This document shows positions 43,342 to 52,587 of a stretch of 64,000 bases of DNA, in pieces. The notes beneath the pieces were generated by a model, which saw only the letters and a program-made list of their open reading frames with translations, was not told the origin of the DNA and searched no databases. Position 1 is the stretch's first letter. Every line of letters starts with the position of its first letter. The DNA is taken from NCBI GenBank assembly GCA_964521195.1, contig CAZFRE010000002.1:372001-436000 (forward strand). The letters run 5' to 3'. A program made the position numbers and the translations under genes. This DNA is from CAWDNM01 sp964521195. Its GTDB lineage: Bacteria > Actinomycetota > Coriobacteriia > Anaerosomatales > JAAXUF01.

Positions 43342-43689
43342 ATGAGCCTTCGCATGGCACTCAAAGCGCTGCCGGACGACCGCGCCACGGCTCACGCCGT
43401 CCACGAGGTCATCGCGTGCTTCACGATGCACGTGGGCGAGCCGCTCCTCGCCAGCAGGATCAGCCGCTCGACCGCACTCGATCTCGACCGCGTCGTGCCC
43501 GTGCTCGAGGCTCTCGCCGCGTCGGACGTGGTAGACTGCGACGGCTCGCCGAGCCGGGGTTCATGTACGTTCGAGCCCGACGCGGTACTGCGGCTCGAAG
43601 TCGAGCGGTACGTGCGGGCCGGAGGTCCGGACGTCACCCGCACGCAGGCCAATCTCGGCAAGTTCCGCTCCCGGTTCGGCCAAGGCTGA
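43342..43689 (+). CDS. Small protein, possibly winged-helix, unknown function
   Basis: 115-residue cytoplasmic protein. The middle (HVGEPLLASRISRSTALDLDRVVPVLEALAASDVVDCDG) looks like a helix-turn-helix followed by a wing, as in MarR- or FaeA-like small regulators, but I do not recognise a family. The C-terminal part is Arg-rich (FRSRFGQG). It begins at an ATG preceded by GGCGGTGAC, 40 nt after the diguanylate cyclase, and is followed 29 nt later by the peptidoglycan-binding protein, so it could be co-transcribed with either. Confidence 0.62.
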   Translation: MSLRMALKALPDDRATAHAVHEVIACFTMHVGEPLLASRISRSTALDLDRVVPVLEALAASDVVDCDGSPSRGSCTFEPDAVLRLEVERYVRAGGPDVTRTQANLGKFRSRFGQG

Positions 43690-43718
43690 ACCGTCCTCTC
43701 GAAAGGTGTACGACAGCG

Positions 43719-44609
43719 ATGAAGCCCGTGCGGCCCGGTGACCGCGGCCCCGCAGTAGAAGACATCCAGCGCCGGCTGCTCGCGCTCGGCTACGACCTCG
43801 GTCGTACCGGCGTCGACGGCGTGTTCCTCGGCGCGACGGCCCAGGCGGTGCGCGAGTTCCAGCTGCGACACAACCTCGCCGAGGACGGGCTTGTCGGCGA
43901 CCGTACGTGGTCGGCGCTCGTGGACGCGAGCTTCGCACTCGGCGATCGCATGCTGTACCTGCGCCTGCCGCACCTGCACGGGCACGACGTCACGGTGCTG
44001 CAGCAGGCACTCAACGCGCTCGGTTTCGCGTGCGGCGAGGTCGACGGCATCTTCGGCGCGTTCACGGAGCGCGCCGCCCGCGAGTTCCAGCGCAACGCGG
44101 GTCTTGCCGCGGACGGCATCGTCGGCCCCAACACGGTGCGGACGATCACCAACCTGCGCCACGTCTGGCAGGGCAAGGAGGCCCGCGCGCACTCTGAAGC
44201 GCACACGGCCCCCGCGCGCGCCGTCGAGGTGCTCGAGCGCGCGAGGATCATCGTGGTGGGCGAGGACGAGGTCGGCCTGCGGGTCGCCGAGCGCCTCGTG
44301 AACCTCGCGCACGCCACCACCGCCAACGCGCTGATGCACCTTGCGACGCGCGAGCAGGCGCTTCCCGAGCAGGGTGCCGTGCTTCGCATCTGCGGCACCG
44401 GCACCGCGCCCGCGGCACCGGGTCTGCCGGTCGTGCACGTGGAGTCGAACGACGTGGTGGCCTCAAGGTTGCTTACTGCCCTTGAAGCCGTCCCCGGTGA
44501 ACACCGGGAGGTCCTCATCGAACTCGATGCGGACCACTGCGGCGATGAGCTTTCGGACCAGCGTGCAGCGGTCCTTCTGCTCGACAGCGTGTGTGCCGTG
44601 TTCGACTGA
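43719..44609 (+). CDS. Peptidoglycan-binding protein (two PG_binding_1 domains)
   Basis: 296-residue protein. Two peptidoglycan-binding repeats occupy ~3-70 (GDRGPAVEDIQRRLLALGYD; FLGATAQAVREFQLRHNLAEDGLVG) and ~80-145 (GHDVTVLQQALNALGF; ERAAREFQRNAGLAADGIVG). The C-terminal ~130 residues (ARIIVVGEDEVGLRVAERLVNLAHATT...) are not a domain I know; the N-acetylmuramoyl-L-alanine amidase-like CwlQ architecture has similar ends but no catalytic residues can be assigned. No signal peptide is visible, which is odd for a wall-binding protein. Confidence 0.78.
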   Translation: MKPVRPGDRGPAVEDIQRRLLALGYDLGRTGVDGVFLGATAQAVREFQLRHNLAEDGLVGDRTWSALVDASFALGDRMLYLRLPHLHGHDVTVLQQALNALGFACGEVDGIFGAFTERAAREFQRNAGLAADGIVGPNTVRTITNLRHVWQGKEARAHSEAHTAPARAVEVLERARIIVVGEDEVGLRVAERLVNLAHATTANALMHLATREQALPEQGAVLRICGTGTAPAAPGLPVVHVESNDVVASRLLTALEAVPGEHREVLIELDADHCGDELSDQRAAVLLLDSVCAVFD

Positions 44610-44621
44610 AGACCGTGGTGC

Positions 44622-45695
44622 ATGGTAGAATTCCTCGGTACTGTGCCCCGTTACGCAGGGAGATTCAAACTGAGTAACCGAGACAGGATCCTGTTTGCGC
44701 TGCTCATCGCAGTAGCGCTTCTCATGACCGCCAGTCCCGCGTCCGCTGTGCCCACCAAGTCACAGAAGATGGCGCAGGCTAGGGCGGTCAAGTCACAAAT
44801 CGACAGACTCAATACGCAGATCGAGATCGCCAACGAGCGCTACAACGAGGCGGCCGCGAAGCACGCTGCGCTCGTCAAGCAGGTCAACGCTGCGGCGCGC
44901 CGCGAGGCCAAGGCCAAGAAGCGCGTACGCGTGCTCCAGCGCCACCTCGGCACCCGAGCTTCGGACATGTACCGCTCCGGTCCTCTCGGATTCCTCGACG
45001 TGCTGCTCGGCGCGCGCTCGTTCGACGAGATGTCGACCACGTGGGACATCCTCAAGAAGCTCAACGAGGATGACGGCGAGGCCATCGGCGAGATGAAGAT
45101 CGCCAAGGCCGAGGCGGCGGCAGCGCGCAAGGAGTACACCACCAAGGAGCGCGCGGCTAAGAAGCAGAAGGACGTCATGGCGGCGCAGACCGCCTCGTAC
45201 AGGACCATGCGCTCCGAGAAGGCGCGCAAGCTGTCCGGCATCCAGGCCGAGATCCGTCAGATCGAGGCCGCCGAGGAAGCCGCGGCACGGCGCGCGTCAT
45301 ACGGCGGTGGCGGTGGTGGCGGTGGTAGTTGGCCCGCGCCGACGATCCCTCCGCACGCCAACGTGGTCCAGATCGCGAAGACGCGCTTGGGCGCCCCGTA
45401 TGTGTGGGCGGCGTCCGGGCCGCGTTCCTTTGACTGCTCCGGCCTCACCATGTGGGCCTACCGGCAGATCGGCATCTCGCTGCCGCACTCCTCGCGGGCG
45501 CAGATCAACTCCGGGCAGCGCGTGTCCCGCAGTGACCTGCAACCCGGCGACCTGGTGTTCTTCGGCTCGCCGATCCACCACGTGGGCATGTACGTCGGCG
45601 GGGGCATGATGATCCATGCGCCGTCGTCGGGTGACGTGGTGAAGATCTCGCCGGCATTCCGCAGCGACTACGCGGGCGCCTGCCGGCCGCGCTAG
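44622..45695 (+). CDS. Secreted coiled-coil NlpC/P60 peptidoglycan endopeptidase
   Basis: Cell-wall hydrolase that cleaves stem peptides. From the ATG at 44622 it is 357 residues: signal sequence (RILFALLIAVALLMTASPASA), a coiled coil (~50-205) rich in Ala/Lys/Glu as in RipA/CwlO-type enzymes, a Gly-rich hinge, then the catalytic domain with FDCSGLTMWA (Cys), HHVGMYVGGGMMIHA (both His). The start is uncertain: a CTG or GTG shortly downstream would also precede the signal sequence. It follows the PG-binding gene by 12 nt. The coiled coil implies regulated autoinhibition, as in CwlO/RipA relatives. Terminator at 45725. Confidence 0.88.
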   Translation: MVEFLGTVPRYAGRFKLSNRDRILFALLIAVALLMTASPASAVPTKSQKMAQARAVKSQIDRLNTQIEIANERYNEAAAKHAALVKQVNAAARREAKAKKRVRVLQRHLGTRASDMYRSGPLGFLDVLLGARSFDEMSTTWDILKKLNEDDGEAIGEMKIAKAEAAAARKEYTTKERAAKKQKDVMAAQTASYRTMRSEKARKLSGIQAEIRQIEAAEEAAARRASYGGGGGGGGSWPAPTIPPHANVVQIAKTRLGAPYVWAASGPRSFDCSGLTMWAYRQIGISLPHSSRAQINSGQRVSRSDLQPGDLVFFGSPIHHVGMYVGGGMMIHAPSSGDVVKISPAFRSDYAGACRPR

Positions 45696-45724
45696 TACGC
45701 ACGACGACTATCCGCACTCATCGG

Positions 45725-45749
45725 AAGCCCCGACACCTCGTCGGGGCTT
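45725..45749 (+). terminator. Intrinsic terminator after the NlpC/P60 gene
   Basis: AAGCCCCGAC (45725-45734) pairs with GTCGGGGCTT (45740-45749), a 10-bp stem around a 5-nt loop, followed by TCGCG rather than a long T-run. It precedes the pilT promoter region. Confidence 0.78.
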
Positions 45750-45821
45750 TCGCGTTCTCGTGCGCCGCGCAGGTACAGTAGACTGGCAGTACTGACGCAG
45801 CGGGGGAGTGGGAGACTCACG

Positions 45822-46925
45822 ATGGCTGAGATCGACGGTCTGTTGAAGCTGATGACTGACCGGGGCGCTTCGGACCTGCACATCAAGGTCGGCAGCCCGC
45901 CTGCACTCCGGATCCATGCACGCCTCGTGCTCGTGACCGAGATCCCGAAGCTCACGCCGGAACAGACCCACATACTTGCCGTGGGCATGATGGATGAGCA
46001 CCAGCGTGCTCAGCTCGAAGCCGGGCAGGAGATCGACTTCGCCTACTCGCTATCGGGCGTGGGACGCTTCCGTGTCAACGCGTTTCGCCAGCGCGGTAGT
46101 GTGGGCATGACGTTGCGGCGCGTGTCGACGGAACGCTCGAGCGTCGAAGACCTCGGGCTTCCGCCCGTCATCCGCAAGCTCGCCGACGAGCCGCGCGGCC
46201 TCGTGCTCGTCACCGGCACCGCGGGTTCCGGCAAGACCACCACGCTGGCATCGATGATCGACCACATCAACAACACGCGCGACGGCCACATCATCACGAT
46301 CGAGGACCCGATCGAAGTCATGCATCAGGACAAGCGCTGCATCGTGAACCAGCGCGAGATCGGCATCGACACCGACAGCTACGCCGAGGCGTTGCGCCAC
46401 GTCGTTCGCCAGGACCCGGACGTCATCCTCATCGGCGAGATGCGCGACTACGACACCGTCTCTGCGGCATTGACCGCGGCTGAGATCGGCAACCTCGTGT
46501 TCTCGACGCTGCACACGATCGACGCGAGCGAGACGATCAACCGCGTCATCGACTTCTTCCCGCCGCACCAGCAGCAGCAGATCCGCCTCATGCTCGGCTC
46601 GACGCTCAAAGGCATCGTGTCGCTGCGCCTCATCCCGTCGATCCAGGGCGGGCTCGTGCCCGCGGTCGAGGTACTGGTCATGACCGGGACCATCCGTGAG
46701 TACATCATCGACCCGGAGAAGACCTACCTCATCCGCGACTCCATGGAAGAGGGCGCGTACTACGGCATGCAGACGTTCGACCAGTCGCTGCTGCGCCTCT
46801 ACCAGGACGGCAAGATCACGCTGGACGACGCCGTCGCCTACGCGCACAACGCGCACGACTTCAGGATCAAGGTGCGCCAGCTCGGTCTGGATCAGTCGGC
46901 GATCGCTGAGAGCGGCATCTACTAG
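45822..46925 (+). CDS. pilT: Type IV pilus twitching-motility ATPase PilT
   Basis: 367-residue hexameric ATPase that retracts type IV pili. N-terminal ASDLHIKVGSPPALRI, Walker A GTAGSGKTTT (~134), Asp box VRQDPDVILIGEMRD, His box STLHT and the AIRNLIRE-equivalent C-terminal region near GTIREYIIDPEKTYLI. The length is normal. ATG after GGGGAGTGGGAG. Its 3' end overlaps the convergent VanZ gene by 4 nt. No other pilus gene is in the window; whether pili are used for twitching or for electron transfer is open. Confidence 0.95.
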   Translation: MAEIDGLLKLMTDRGASDLHIKVGSPPALRIHARLVLVTEIPKLTPEQTHILAVGMMDEHQRAQLEAGQEIDFAYSLSGVGRFRVNAFRQRGSVGMTLRRVSTERSSVEDLGLPPVIRKLADEPRGLVLVTGTAGSGKTTTLASMIDHINNTRDGHIITIEDPIEVMHQDKRCIVNQREIGIDTDSYAEALRHVVRQDPDVILIGEMRDYDTVSAALTAAEIGNLVFSTLHTIDASETINRVIDFFPPHQQQQIRLMLGSTLKGIVSLRLIPSIQGGLVPAVEVLVMTGTIREYIIDPEKTYLIRDSMEEGAYYGMQTFDQSLLRLYQDGKITLDDAVAYAHNAHDFRIKVRQLGLDQSAIAESGIY

Positions 46926-47290
46926 CGCGCGGTCCGTCGCAACAGCGCCCACGCCGCGAGCGCGCCCGCGATGGCGCCGAGCGTGTCCACGACCCAGTCG
47001 AGGACGTCGGGGTTGCGCAGCACGACGAACCTCTGGTGGAACTCGTCGGTGACCCCGTACAGCGACGCGAGAACGACGGCGAGCAGCACCGTGGTGCGGT
47101 CGAGTCGTCTCACCGACAGAGCCCATACCAGCAGGGCTCCGAGCACGAAGTACTCCACGAGGTGGCCCTGCACGGAGTAGCCGCCGGGGAGCGTGCTGCC
47201 GGGGCGCGATGACACGTAGAAGATGGCGCCGGCCCACAGGGTGACGAGGAGCCATCTCACGGCACCGGACGGGCGCGTCGGCATGCACAT
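46922..47290 (-). CDS. VanZ-family membrane protein
   Basis: 122-residue protein with four predicted membrane segments. It carries the VanZ-family features: an early FYVSSRPG, HLVEYFVLGALL (HxxEY), and the DEFHQRFV motif followed by DWVVDTLGAIAGA. VanZ proteins are linked in one case to teicoplanin resistance but are widespread with unknown function. Start ATG at 47290; an ATG 6 nt further in (MPTR) would also serve. Convergent with pilT. Confidence 0.82.
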   Translation of the reverse strand: MCMPTRPSGAVRWLLVTLWAGAIFYVSSRPGSTLPGGYSVQGHLVEYFVLGALLVWALSVRRLDRTTVLLAVVLASLYGVTDEFHQRFVVLRNPDVLDWVVDTLGAIAGALAAWALLRRTAR

Positions 47291-47406
47291 TCCTCTCGGC
47301 GGGTCTGACGGGGCTGCACGAGTCTACCGCACGTCTTGACACCCCGCGTGGGGGTCTGGGAGTGTGACGGACGTTCCCGCACAGGACACTCGAAGGCAGG
47401 GGGGCC

Positions 47407-48363
47407 GTGAACCGCCAAGGATCGCTCGTCGCAGTCGTGATCTCGGCCGCGTGCTTCGGCACCCTCGCCGTGCTCACGCCGCTCGCGTACGGTGCCGGCG
47501 CCGAGCCGCTCCCGCTGCTCGCCTGGCGCTTCATGTTCGCGGCGCTCCTGCTCGCCGGCCTCGTCGCCGTCCGTGACGCGAGCGCCCTGCGGATCTCACG
47601 CGGAGACTTCGCCCGCTACGCGGCGCTCGCGCTCGCGGGCTACGGGGCCGCGTCGATCTGCTTCTTCTTCGCGCTCACCTACGCGGACGCGTCGGTCGTC
47701 GCGGTCCTGCTCTACGCCTACCCGGCGTTCGTCACCGTGGCGAGCTGGCTGTTCCTGGGAGAGAAGCCCACGTGGCAGCGCGGCCTCGCGGTCGCGATCA
47801 CCTTTCTGGGGTGCGCGTTGGTCGTCGGCGTGTTCGGCGGCCCGGCGCAGGCGTCGCTGCCCGGCGTTCTGCTCGGCCTCGGGGCGGCCGTGGGGTACAC
47901 GTTCTTCAACCTGCTCTCGGACCGCTGGCTGCCGGGAAGGTCGCAGTTCGTGATGATGGGCTACACCTTCGGCATCGCTTCGGTGGGTACCGCGGTCGTC
48001 TGCATGGCGGTGGCGCTGCTGGGGGCCGACGCCGCGTCCGGGTTCGCGGGCAAGGCGGGCGTCGCGGTCGCGTCGCTCTCACCCGCCGCTTGGGCACCGA
48101 GCGCGTGGGTCTATCTCGGGCTGATCGTGCTCATCCCCACGTTCGCGGCGGTCGTGCTCTACCTGCAGGGGATCCGGGGGCTCGGGCCCTCGCAGGCCGC
48201 GCTCATCTCGACGCTCGAGCCGCTGTTCACGATCGCGCTCGCGCGGTTCGTCCTGCACGAGCAGCTCGCCACCGTGCAGTGGATCGGCGCGGCGATGGTG
48301 CTGGGTGGAGTCGTGTTCGCGGAGATCAGCGCCCGCAGGGCCGAGCCGCCGGCCGCCGTCTAG
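47407..48363 (+). CDS. EamA/DMT-superfamily metabolite exporter
   Basis: 318-residue transporter with ten hydrophobic segments in two EamA repeats (FGTLAVLTPLAYGAGAEPLPLLAWRFMFAALLL; and AALISTLEPLFTIALARFVLHEQL in the second half). The substrate is unknown; members export amino acids, purines or nucleotide sugars. GTG at 47407 after GGGGG. It is flanked by convergent/divergent genes and stops 1 nt before the convergent membrane-protein gene. Confidence 0.9.
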   Translation: MNRQGSLVAVVISAACFGTLAVLTPLAYGAGAEPLPLLAWRFMFAALLLAGLVAVRDASALRISRGDFARYAALALAGYGAASICFFFALTYADASVVAVLLYAYPAFVTVASWLFLGEKPTWQRGLAVAITFLGCALVVGVFGGPAQASLPGVLLGLGAAVGYTFFNLLSDRWLPGRSQFVMMGYTFGIASVGTAVVCMAVALLGADAASGFAGKAGVAVASLSPAAWAPSAWVYLGLIVLIPTFAAVVLYLQGIRGLGPSQAALISTLEPLFTIALARFVLHEQLATVQWIGAAMVLGGVVFAEISARRAEPPAAV

Positions 48364-49002
48364 CTACCGCGTCGTCAGTACTCCCAGAAGTACGCCCTTC
48401 GCGAGCCAGCCGCCCACGACGACGAGCGCCTGCGCGCCCCACGCGAACCCCACCGCCCGCACCGTCTCTTCTCGGCGGGCGCCGAAGCGCATGAGCAGCC
48501 ACGCGGTAACACCCCCCGAGACGAGCCAGGCGAGCAGCCGAAGTTCGGGCGTGACCGCGGCCACGTAGACGAGCATTCCCAGCGCGACGATGCCTCGCAC
48601 GAGCGCGGGGTCGCCGGCGAGCGCCTCAGGCACGAACACGCGCACCACCAACGCTCGCGCGCCCGCCCACAGGAGGCTGGCTGCGCCGGCGAGCGCCGCC
48701 GAGGTCCGCGGGATGCCGGGCGAGGCGATCGCGGCGCCGGCGACCGCTCCCGCGACGAGCGCCACCCAGCCGCTCCACGCGATGAAGCCGCCGCGCAGGT
48801 CCGTGAGCCGTGCGCGGCCGGCAGGGCGCCGGCCCACGCGCGAGAAGTGCGCGCCCGCCGCTCCCGCGACGCCGGCCGCAGCGTGGGCCACGCCGGCGAA
48901 CGTGCGGCCGAGAACGCCCTGCCACCAGGTCAGCCACTGGTCGACCGGGCCGCCCTGCGGGGGCTCGGGCGCTGAGGGATCGAGTTCGGCGCGTGGTATC
49001 AT
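48364..49002 (-). CDS. Putative multi-pass membrane protein, unknown function
   Basis: 212-residue protein. The chosen ATG at 49002 gives a Pro-rich soluble N-terminus (MIPRAELDPSAPEPPQGGPVD), an amphipathic stretch, then five or so membrane segments from ~72. I recognise no motif. The longer in-frame version to 49143 would run across the divergent promoter region and the start of the PBP1A gene, so it is rejected. The 3' end abuts the DMT transporter stop by 1 nt (convergent). Confidence 0.62.
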   Translation of the reverse strand: MIPRAELDPSAPEPPQGGPVDQWLTWWQGVLGRTFAGVAHAAAGVAGAAGAHFSRVGRRPAGRARLTDLRGGFIAWSGWVALVAGAVAGAAIASPGIPRTSAALAGAASLLWAGARALVVRVFVPEALAGDPALVRGIVALGMLVYVAAVTPELRLLAWLVSGGVTAWLLMRFGARREETVRAVGFAWGAQALVVVGGWLAKGVLLGVLTTR

Positions 49003-49075
49003 TAACGTTGCTTTCGAAGACGACCGGGACCGGCGTTCAAGCGCTGTGCGCTCCCATAGGCGAGGTACGTCGCCA

Positions 49076-51094
49076 GTGTACTCGACCAACGACACAGGGG
49101 GGCGCCGGTCGCGGCTCGCGCGTCGCGCGGCCACCGCGCTCATGATATGCGCCGGCGTGTTGGCGGTCGCACTGGTCGCGACGTTCGGGTTCGCCTTCTA
49201 CCTCGACCAACTCGCGCGTACTCTGCCCGACCTGCGCGAGAATCCCGACAACTACATCACCCAGCGCACCACGGTCGTCTACGCGTCCGACGGCACCCGG
49301 CTCGCCGAATGGCACGGCGAGCAGGACCGCACCGTCATCGAACTGGTCGACATCCCGCTCTACATGCGAGACGCCGTCGTGGCCATCGAGGACAAGCGCT
49401 TCTACGAGCACTACGGCATCGACCTCGAGGGAGTGATGCGGGCGCTGCGCGTCAACACCGCCAGCGGCGAGGTCCGCCAAGGGGGCAGCACGATCACGCA
49501 GCAGGTCGTGAAGAACCTCTTCACCGACGGCAAGCGCACCATGGCCCGCAAGGCACGCGAGGCGCTCATGGCAAACGCCCTCGAGGCGCGCGCGGACAAG
49601 GGCAAGGTGCTCGAGCTCTATCTCAACACCGTCTACCTCGGTCGTGGCTACTACGGCGTGGAGAGCGCCTCGCAGCACTACTTCGGCAAGTCCGCCGACG
49701 CCCTCTCGCTCGCCGAGGCGGCCACGCTCGCCGGCGTCATCAAGTCGCCCACGCGCTACTGCCCCCTCGACCATCCCGATGCCGCCAAGGAGCGTCGCAA
49801 CCTCGTCCTCGATCAGATGGTCGACCAGGGCTACATCAACAAGGAGCGCGCTCGGGAAGCCAAGGCCGAGCCCCTCGTCGTGAAGCCGCCGGCCGAAGCG
49901 GCTCCCGTCGCGCCGTACTTCGCCGAGTACGTCAAACAAGACCTCATCGACAAGCTCGGTGCCGAGAAGGTCTATACCGGCGGGTTGCGCGTCTACACCA
50001 CGCTCGACCCCGCGATGCAGGACCTCGCCGAGAAGGCCGTCAAGAAGCTCTCGCGCAAGGGCGACCCGGAGGTGGCACTCGTCGCTGTCCGGCACGCCGA
50101 CGGGTCGGTGCTCGCGATGGTGGGCGGGCGCGACTTCGAGAGGAACCAGTTCAACCTCGCGGTGCAGGGTCGTCGTCAGCCGGGCTCGGCCTTCAAGCCG
50201 TTCGTGCTGGCGACCGCCTTGCAGCAGGGGATCCGCCCGTCCACGCGCTTCAGCGCGGCGCCGTACTCGGTGTCGGTCAAAGACGGCGTCTGGAACGTGC
50301 AGAACTACGAGAACGCGATCACCGGCGGCAGCCTGAGCCTCAACGCGGCCACCAACTGGTCGGTGAACGCAGTGTACGCCCGGCTGATCATGCGCGTCGG
50401 TCCCAAGAACGTCGTGAAGATCGCGAAGAAGATGGGCATCACCACGCCGCTCGAGGCGAACCCGGCCATCGCGCTCGGCGGGTTGCGCGTGGGTGTCTCT
50501 CCCCTCGAGATGGCCTCCGCGTACGGAACCATCGCAAACGGGGGCAAGGCCGTGCACCCTTCCGGCATCGTGCGGGTACTCGACGATCGCGGCGTGATGG
50601 TCTACGAGCCCAAACGCACCGCGACGCGCGCGATCAGCCGCGAAACGGCGGTGCAGGAGTCGCTGATGCTTCACAACGTCGTGAAGAACGGGACCGGCAC
50701 CAACGCCCGGATCGGGCGTTGGGCAGCAGGCAAGACCGGGACCACGCAGTCCTACCGCGACGCGTGGTTCGTAGGGTGGTCCGGCGACGTGTCGACCGCG
50801 GTGTGGGTGGGTCATCGCGACGGGCAGGTCGAGATGACCGACGTGCACGGCATCAAGGTCACCGGCGGCAGCTTCCCCGCGCAGATCTGGGCCGCGTTCA
50901 TGAAGCCCGCGGGCAGGACGCGAAGTGAGGCGGTGACCGCCGTCGAGGACGCGGCGTCGCGCAAGCAGGAGGGGCAGGTGCTCGTCCGCGTGTGCGAAGA
51001 TTCGCTCAAGCTCGCGAACAAGCGCTGTCCGCACGCCATCGACATCTACCTGGATCCGGCGCTCGTGCCCAAGAGCGCGTGCACCGTCCACTAG
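49076..51094 (+). CDS. Class A penicillin-binding protein (PBP1A-like)
   Basis: 672-residue bifunctional peptidoglycan synthase. An N-terminal membrane anchor (~24-45) precedes the glycosyltransferase domain (VAIEDKRFYEHYGID; GGSTITQQVVKNLF; ARKAREALMANALE; YLNTVYLGRGYYGVE). The transpeptidase domain has SAFK (Ser in PGSAFKPFV), NWSVNAVYARL as the SXN-region, and KTGTT as the KTG box. The C-terminal ~60 residues contain a CEDSLKLANKRC segment that could form a disulfide. The GTG at 49076 follows GAGGT at good spacing; a GTG at 49046 is possible. Divergent from a membrane-protein gene. Confidence 0.92.
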   Translation: MYSTNDTGGRRSRLARRAATALMICAGVLAVALVATFGFAFYLDQLARTLPDLRENPDNYITQRTTVVYASDGTRLAEWHGEQDRTVIELVDIPLYMRDAVVAIEDKRFYEHYGIDLEGVMRALRVNTASGEVRQGGSTITQQVVKNLFTDGKRTMARKAREALMANALEARADKGKVLELYLNTVYLGRGYYGVESASQHYFGKSADALSLAEAATLAGVIKSPTRYCPLDHPDAAKERRNLVLDQMVDQGYINKERAREAKAEPLVVKPPAEAAPVAPYFAEYVKQDLIDKLGAEKVYTGGLRVYTTLDPAMQDLAEKAVKKLSRKGDPEVALVAVRHADGSVLAMVGGRDFERNQFNLAVQGRRQPGSAFKPFVLATALQQGIRPSTRFSAAPYSVSVKDGVWNVQNYENAITGGSLSLNAATNWSVNAVYARLIMRVGPKNVVKIAKKMGITTPLEANPAIALGGLRVGVSPLEMASAYGTIANGGKAVHPSGIVRVLDDRGVMVYEPKRTATRAISRETAVQESLMLHNVVKNGTGTNARIGRWAAGKTGTTQSYRDAWFVGWSGDVSTAVWVGHRDGQVEMTDVHGIKVTGGSFPAQIWAAFMKPAGRTRSEAVTAVEDAASRKQEGQVLVRVCEDSLKLANKRCPHAIDIYLDPALVPKSACTVH

Positions 51095-51104
51095 AGGGAG
51101 CCCC

Positions 51105-51404
51105 TTGGATCACTATCGCCGACTCCAGGTCACACGGGATGCAGACCCTGCGGTCATCGAGCGCGCGTACAAGGCGCTGAGCATGAAGCACCACCCCGAC
51201 CACGCGCCTGCCACCGAACGCCAGTCGGCGACCCGGCGCATGCAGGCCCTCAACGAGGCGTATTCGGTGCTGAGCGACCCCGAGAAGCGCCGCCGGTACG
51301 ACGCGACACTTCCCCTTGAAGGCTCGAGCGGGTGGGATCAGTTCTGGGAGATAGGTCTTGTCGGCCTGTTCCGCGACCGGTACGTGAAGGGGCGCGACCG
51401 CTAG
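51105..51404 (+). CDS. Small J-domain (DnaJ-like) protein
   Basis: 99-residue protein. A single J domain fills residues 1-68 with the HPD motif in MKHHPDHAP and YSVLSDPEKRRRYD at the end of helix III/IV; the tail (DQFWEIGLVGLFRDRYVKGRDR) is short and partly hydrophobic, with no zinc or substrate-binding domain. It would stimulate an Hsp70 locally. TTG at 51105 after AGGGAG, 10 nt after the PBP1A stop, so co-transcribed. Convergent with the DUF362 gene (4-nt overlap). Confidence 0.85.
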   Translation: MDHYRRLQVTRDADPAVIERAYKALSMKHHPDHAPATERQSATRRMQALNEAYSVLSDPEKRRRYDATLPLEGSSGWDQFWEIGLVGLFRDRYVKGRDR

Positions 51405-52549
51405 CCGCGCCCACGCGCCATGAGCCGTGCCAGCGGCGGCACCTTCAGTCCGATGGCCTGCGGAGGGCACAACTCCTGGCAGCAGTAGCAGCGGATGCAC
51501 GTCGCATGGTCGAACACGGGACCGTCGCTTTGGACCGCGATGGCGGCGACCGGACAGCTTTCTTCGCAGCGACGGCACTTCGTGCACGTCTCGGGCCGCT
51601 CGAGCACCGGACGTGCGGTCGTCCACCCGCGAAGCCGGCGCCCCAGCCACGGCGGCAGCTTGGCAGAGATGTCGCGGGCGGGCAGCGCGAAGCCTTCCGG
51701 CGCGAACGCGCGCCAGTCGTCGCCGACCATCGCCACGTCCTCGACCCGCTCGGGCCCAAGGCCCCGCGAACGCGCGGCCTTGTTCGAGTAGACCTCCATG
51801 GGGTCCAGCCCGGCCATCGCTGACGCGACGACATCGAGCGCCACGCTGTCGGCCGATGCGAGTACCGCGCCCACCTGCCGCGGCGTGCCGCCCGCAGGCC
51901 CGTCACCCTCCATGCCGACGACGGCGTCCATGATCGCCAGTGCAGGTCTGCATGCGAGGAGCAGGTCGACCAGCATGCTGCCGAAATCGTCACGGTCCGG
52001 CACCTTCAGGTGGTACTGGGCTTTGTCGAGTCCCGGGATGCAGCCGAACAGGTTCTTGACCGCGCCGGTGAACATCATGAAACCGTGCGTCTTGAACTTG
52101 GGCAGCGTGATGAGCACGTCCGTGTCGACCACGGCCTTGCCGAGCGTGAAGCTCTTGAACTTGACCGCGCCGGGTGCAGAGACGCGCACGCACTCTTCGT
52201 CGAAGAGCACGAGCGGCACGCCCTCCTCGGCACAGACCGTGCCGATGCCGGAGTCCTGCGACACGTTGCGCCACATGCCGGGCGTGTTGGGGCCACCCGG
52301 GCTGTCGCCCACGGTCACCAGGCCCCCGCATGCCTTCACCTCTTTGATGACCGCGCGAACGAGCTCAGGGTGTGTCGTGACGGCCCGCTCGGGGAGGGCA
52401 CGCGAGAGCAGGTTCACCTTGAGCAGCACGCTCTGGCCGGGAGAAACGAACGCCGCCATTCCCCCGATCGGGGCAAGGGCGGCGTTCACGGCGGTTTGTA
52501 CGTGTGCCGGCTGGTAGTCCGCGCAAGGCGCGATGCTGACGTTGCTCAT
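51401..52549 (-). CDS. DUF362 protein with C-terminal 2x[4Fe-4S] domain
   Basis: 382-residue protein. The DUF362 domain (~1-290) shows VLLKVNLLSRALPERAVTTHPE, VGDSPGGPN, LPKFKTHGFMMFTGAVKNLFGCIPG and VVGMEGDGPAGG. Residues ~320-382 are a bacterial ferredoxin module, CTKCRRCEESCPVAAI and CIRCYCCQELCPPQAI, holding two [4Fe-4S] clusters. DUF362 enzymes are uncharacterised, with suggested roles in redox or transfer chemistry. No Shine-Dalgarno is obvious before the ATG, so translation may be coupled to the selenoprotein gene 39 nt upstream, together with the small ferredoxin. Confidence 0.87.
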   Translation of the reverse strand: MSNVSIAPCADYQPAHVQTAVNAALAPIGGMAAFVSPGQSVLLKVNLLSRALPERAVTTHPELVRAVIKEVKACGGLVTVGDSPGGPNTPGMWRNVSQDSGIGTVCAEEGVPLVLFDEECVRVSAPGAVKFKSFTLGKAVVDTDVLITLPKFKTHGFMMFTGAVKNLFGCIPGLDKAQYHLKVPDRDDFGSMLVDLLLACRPALAIMDAVVGMEGDGPAGGTPRQVGAVLASADSVALDVVASAMAGLDPMEVYSNKAARSRGLGPERVEDVAMVGDDWRAFAPEGFALPARDISAKLPPWLGRRLRGWTTARPVLERPETCTKCRRCEESCPVAAIAVQSDGPVFDHATCIRCYCCQELCPPQAIGLKVPPLARLMARGRG

Positions 52550-52587
52550 GCGAGCAGTCTAGCGCAACCGACGGGTGACCTCGCAGG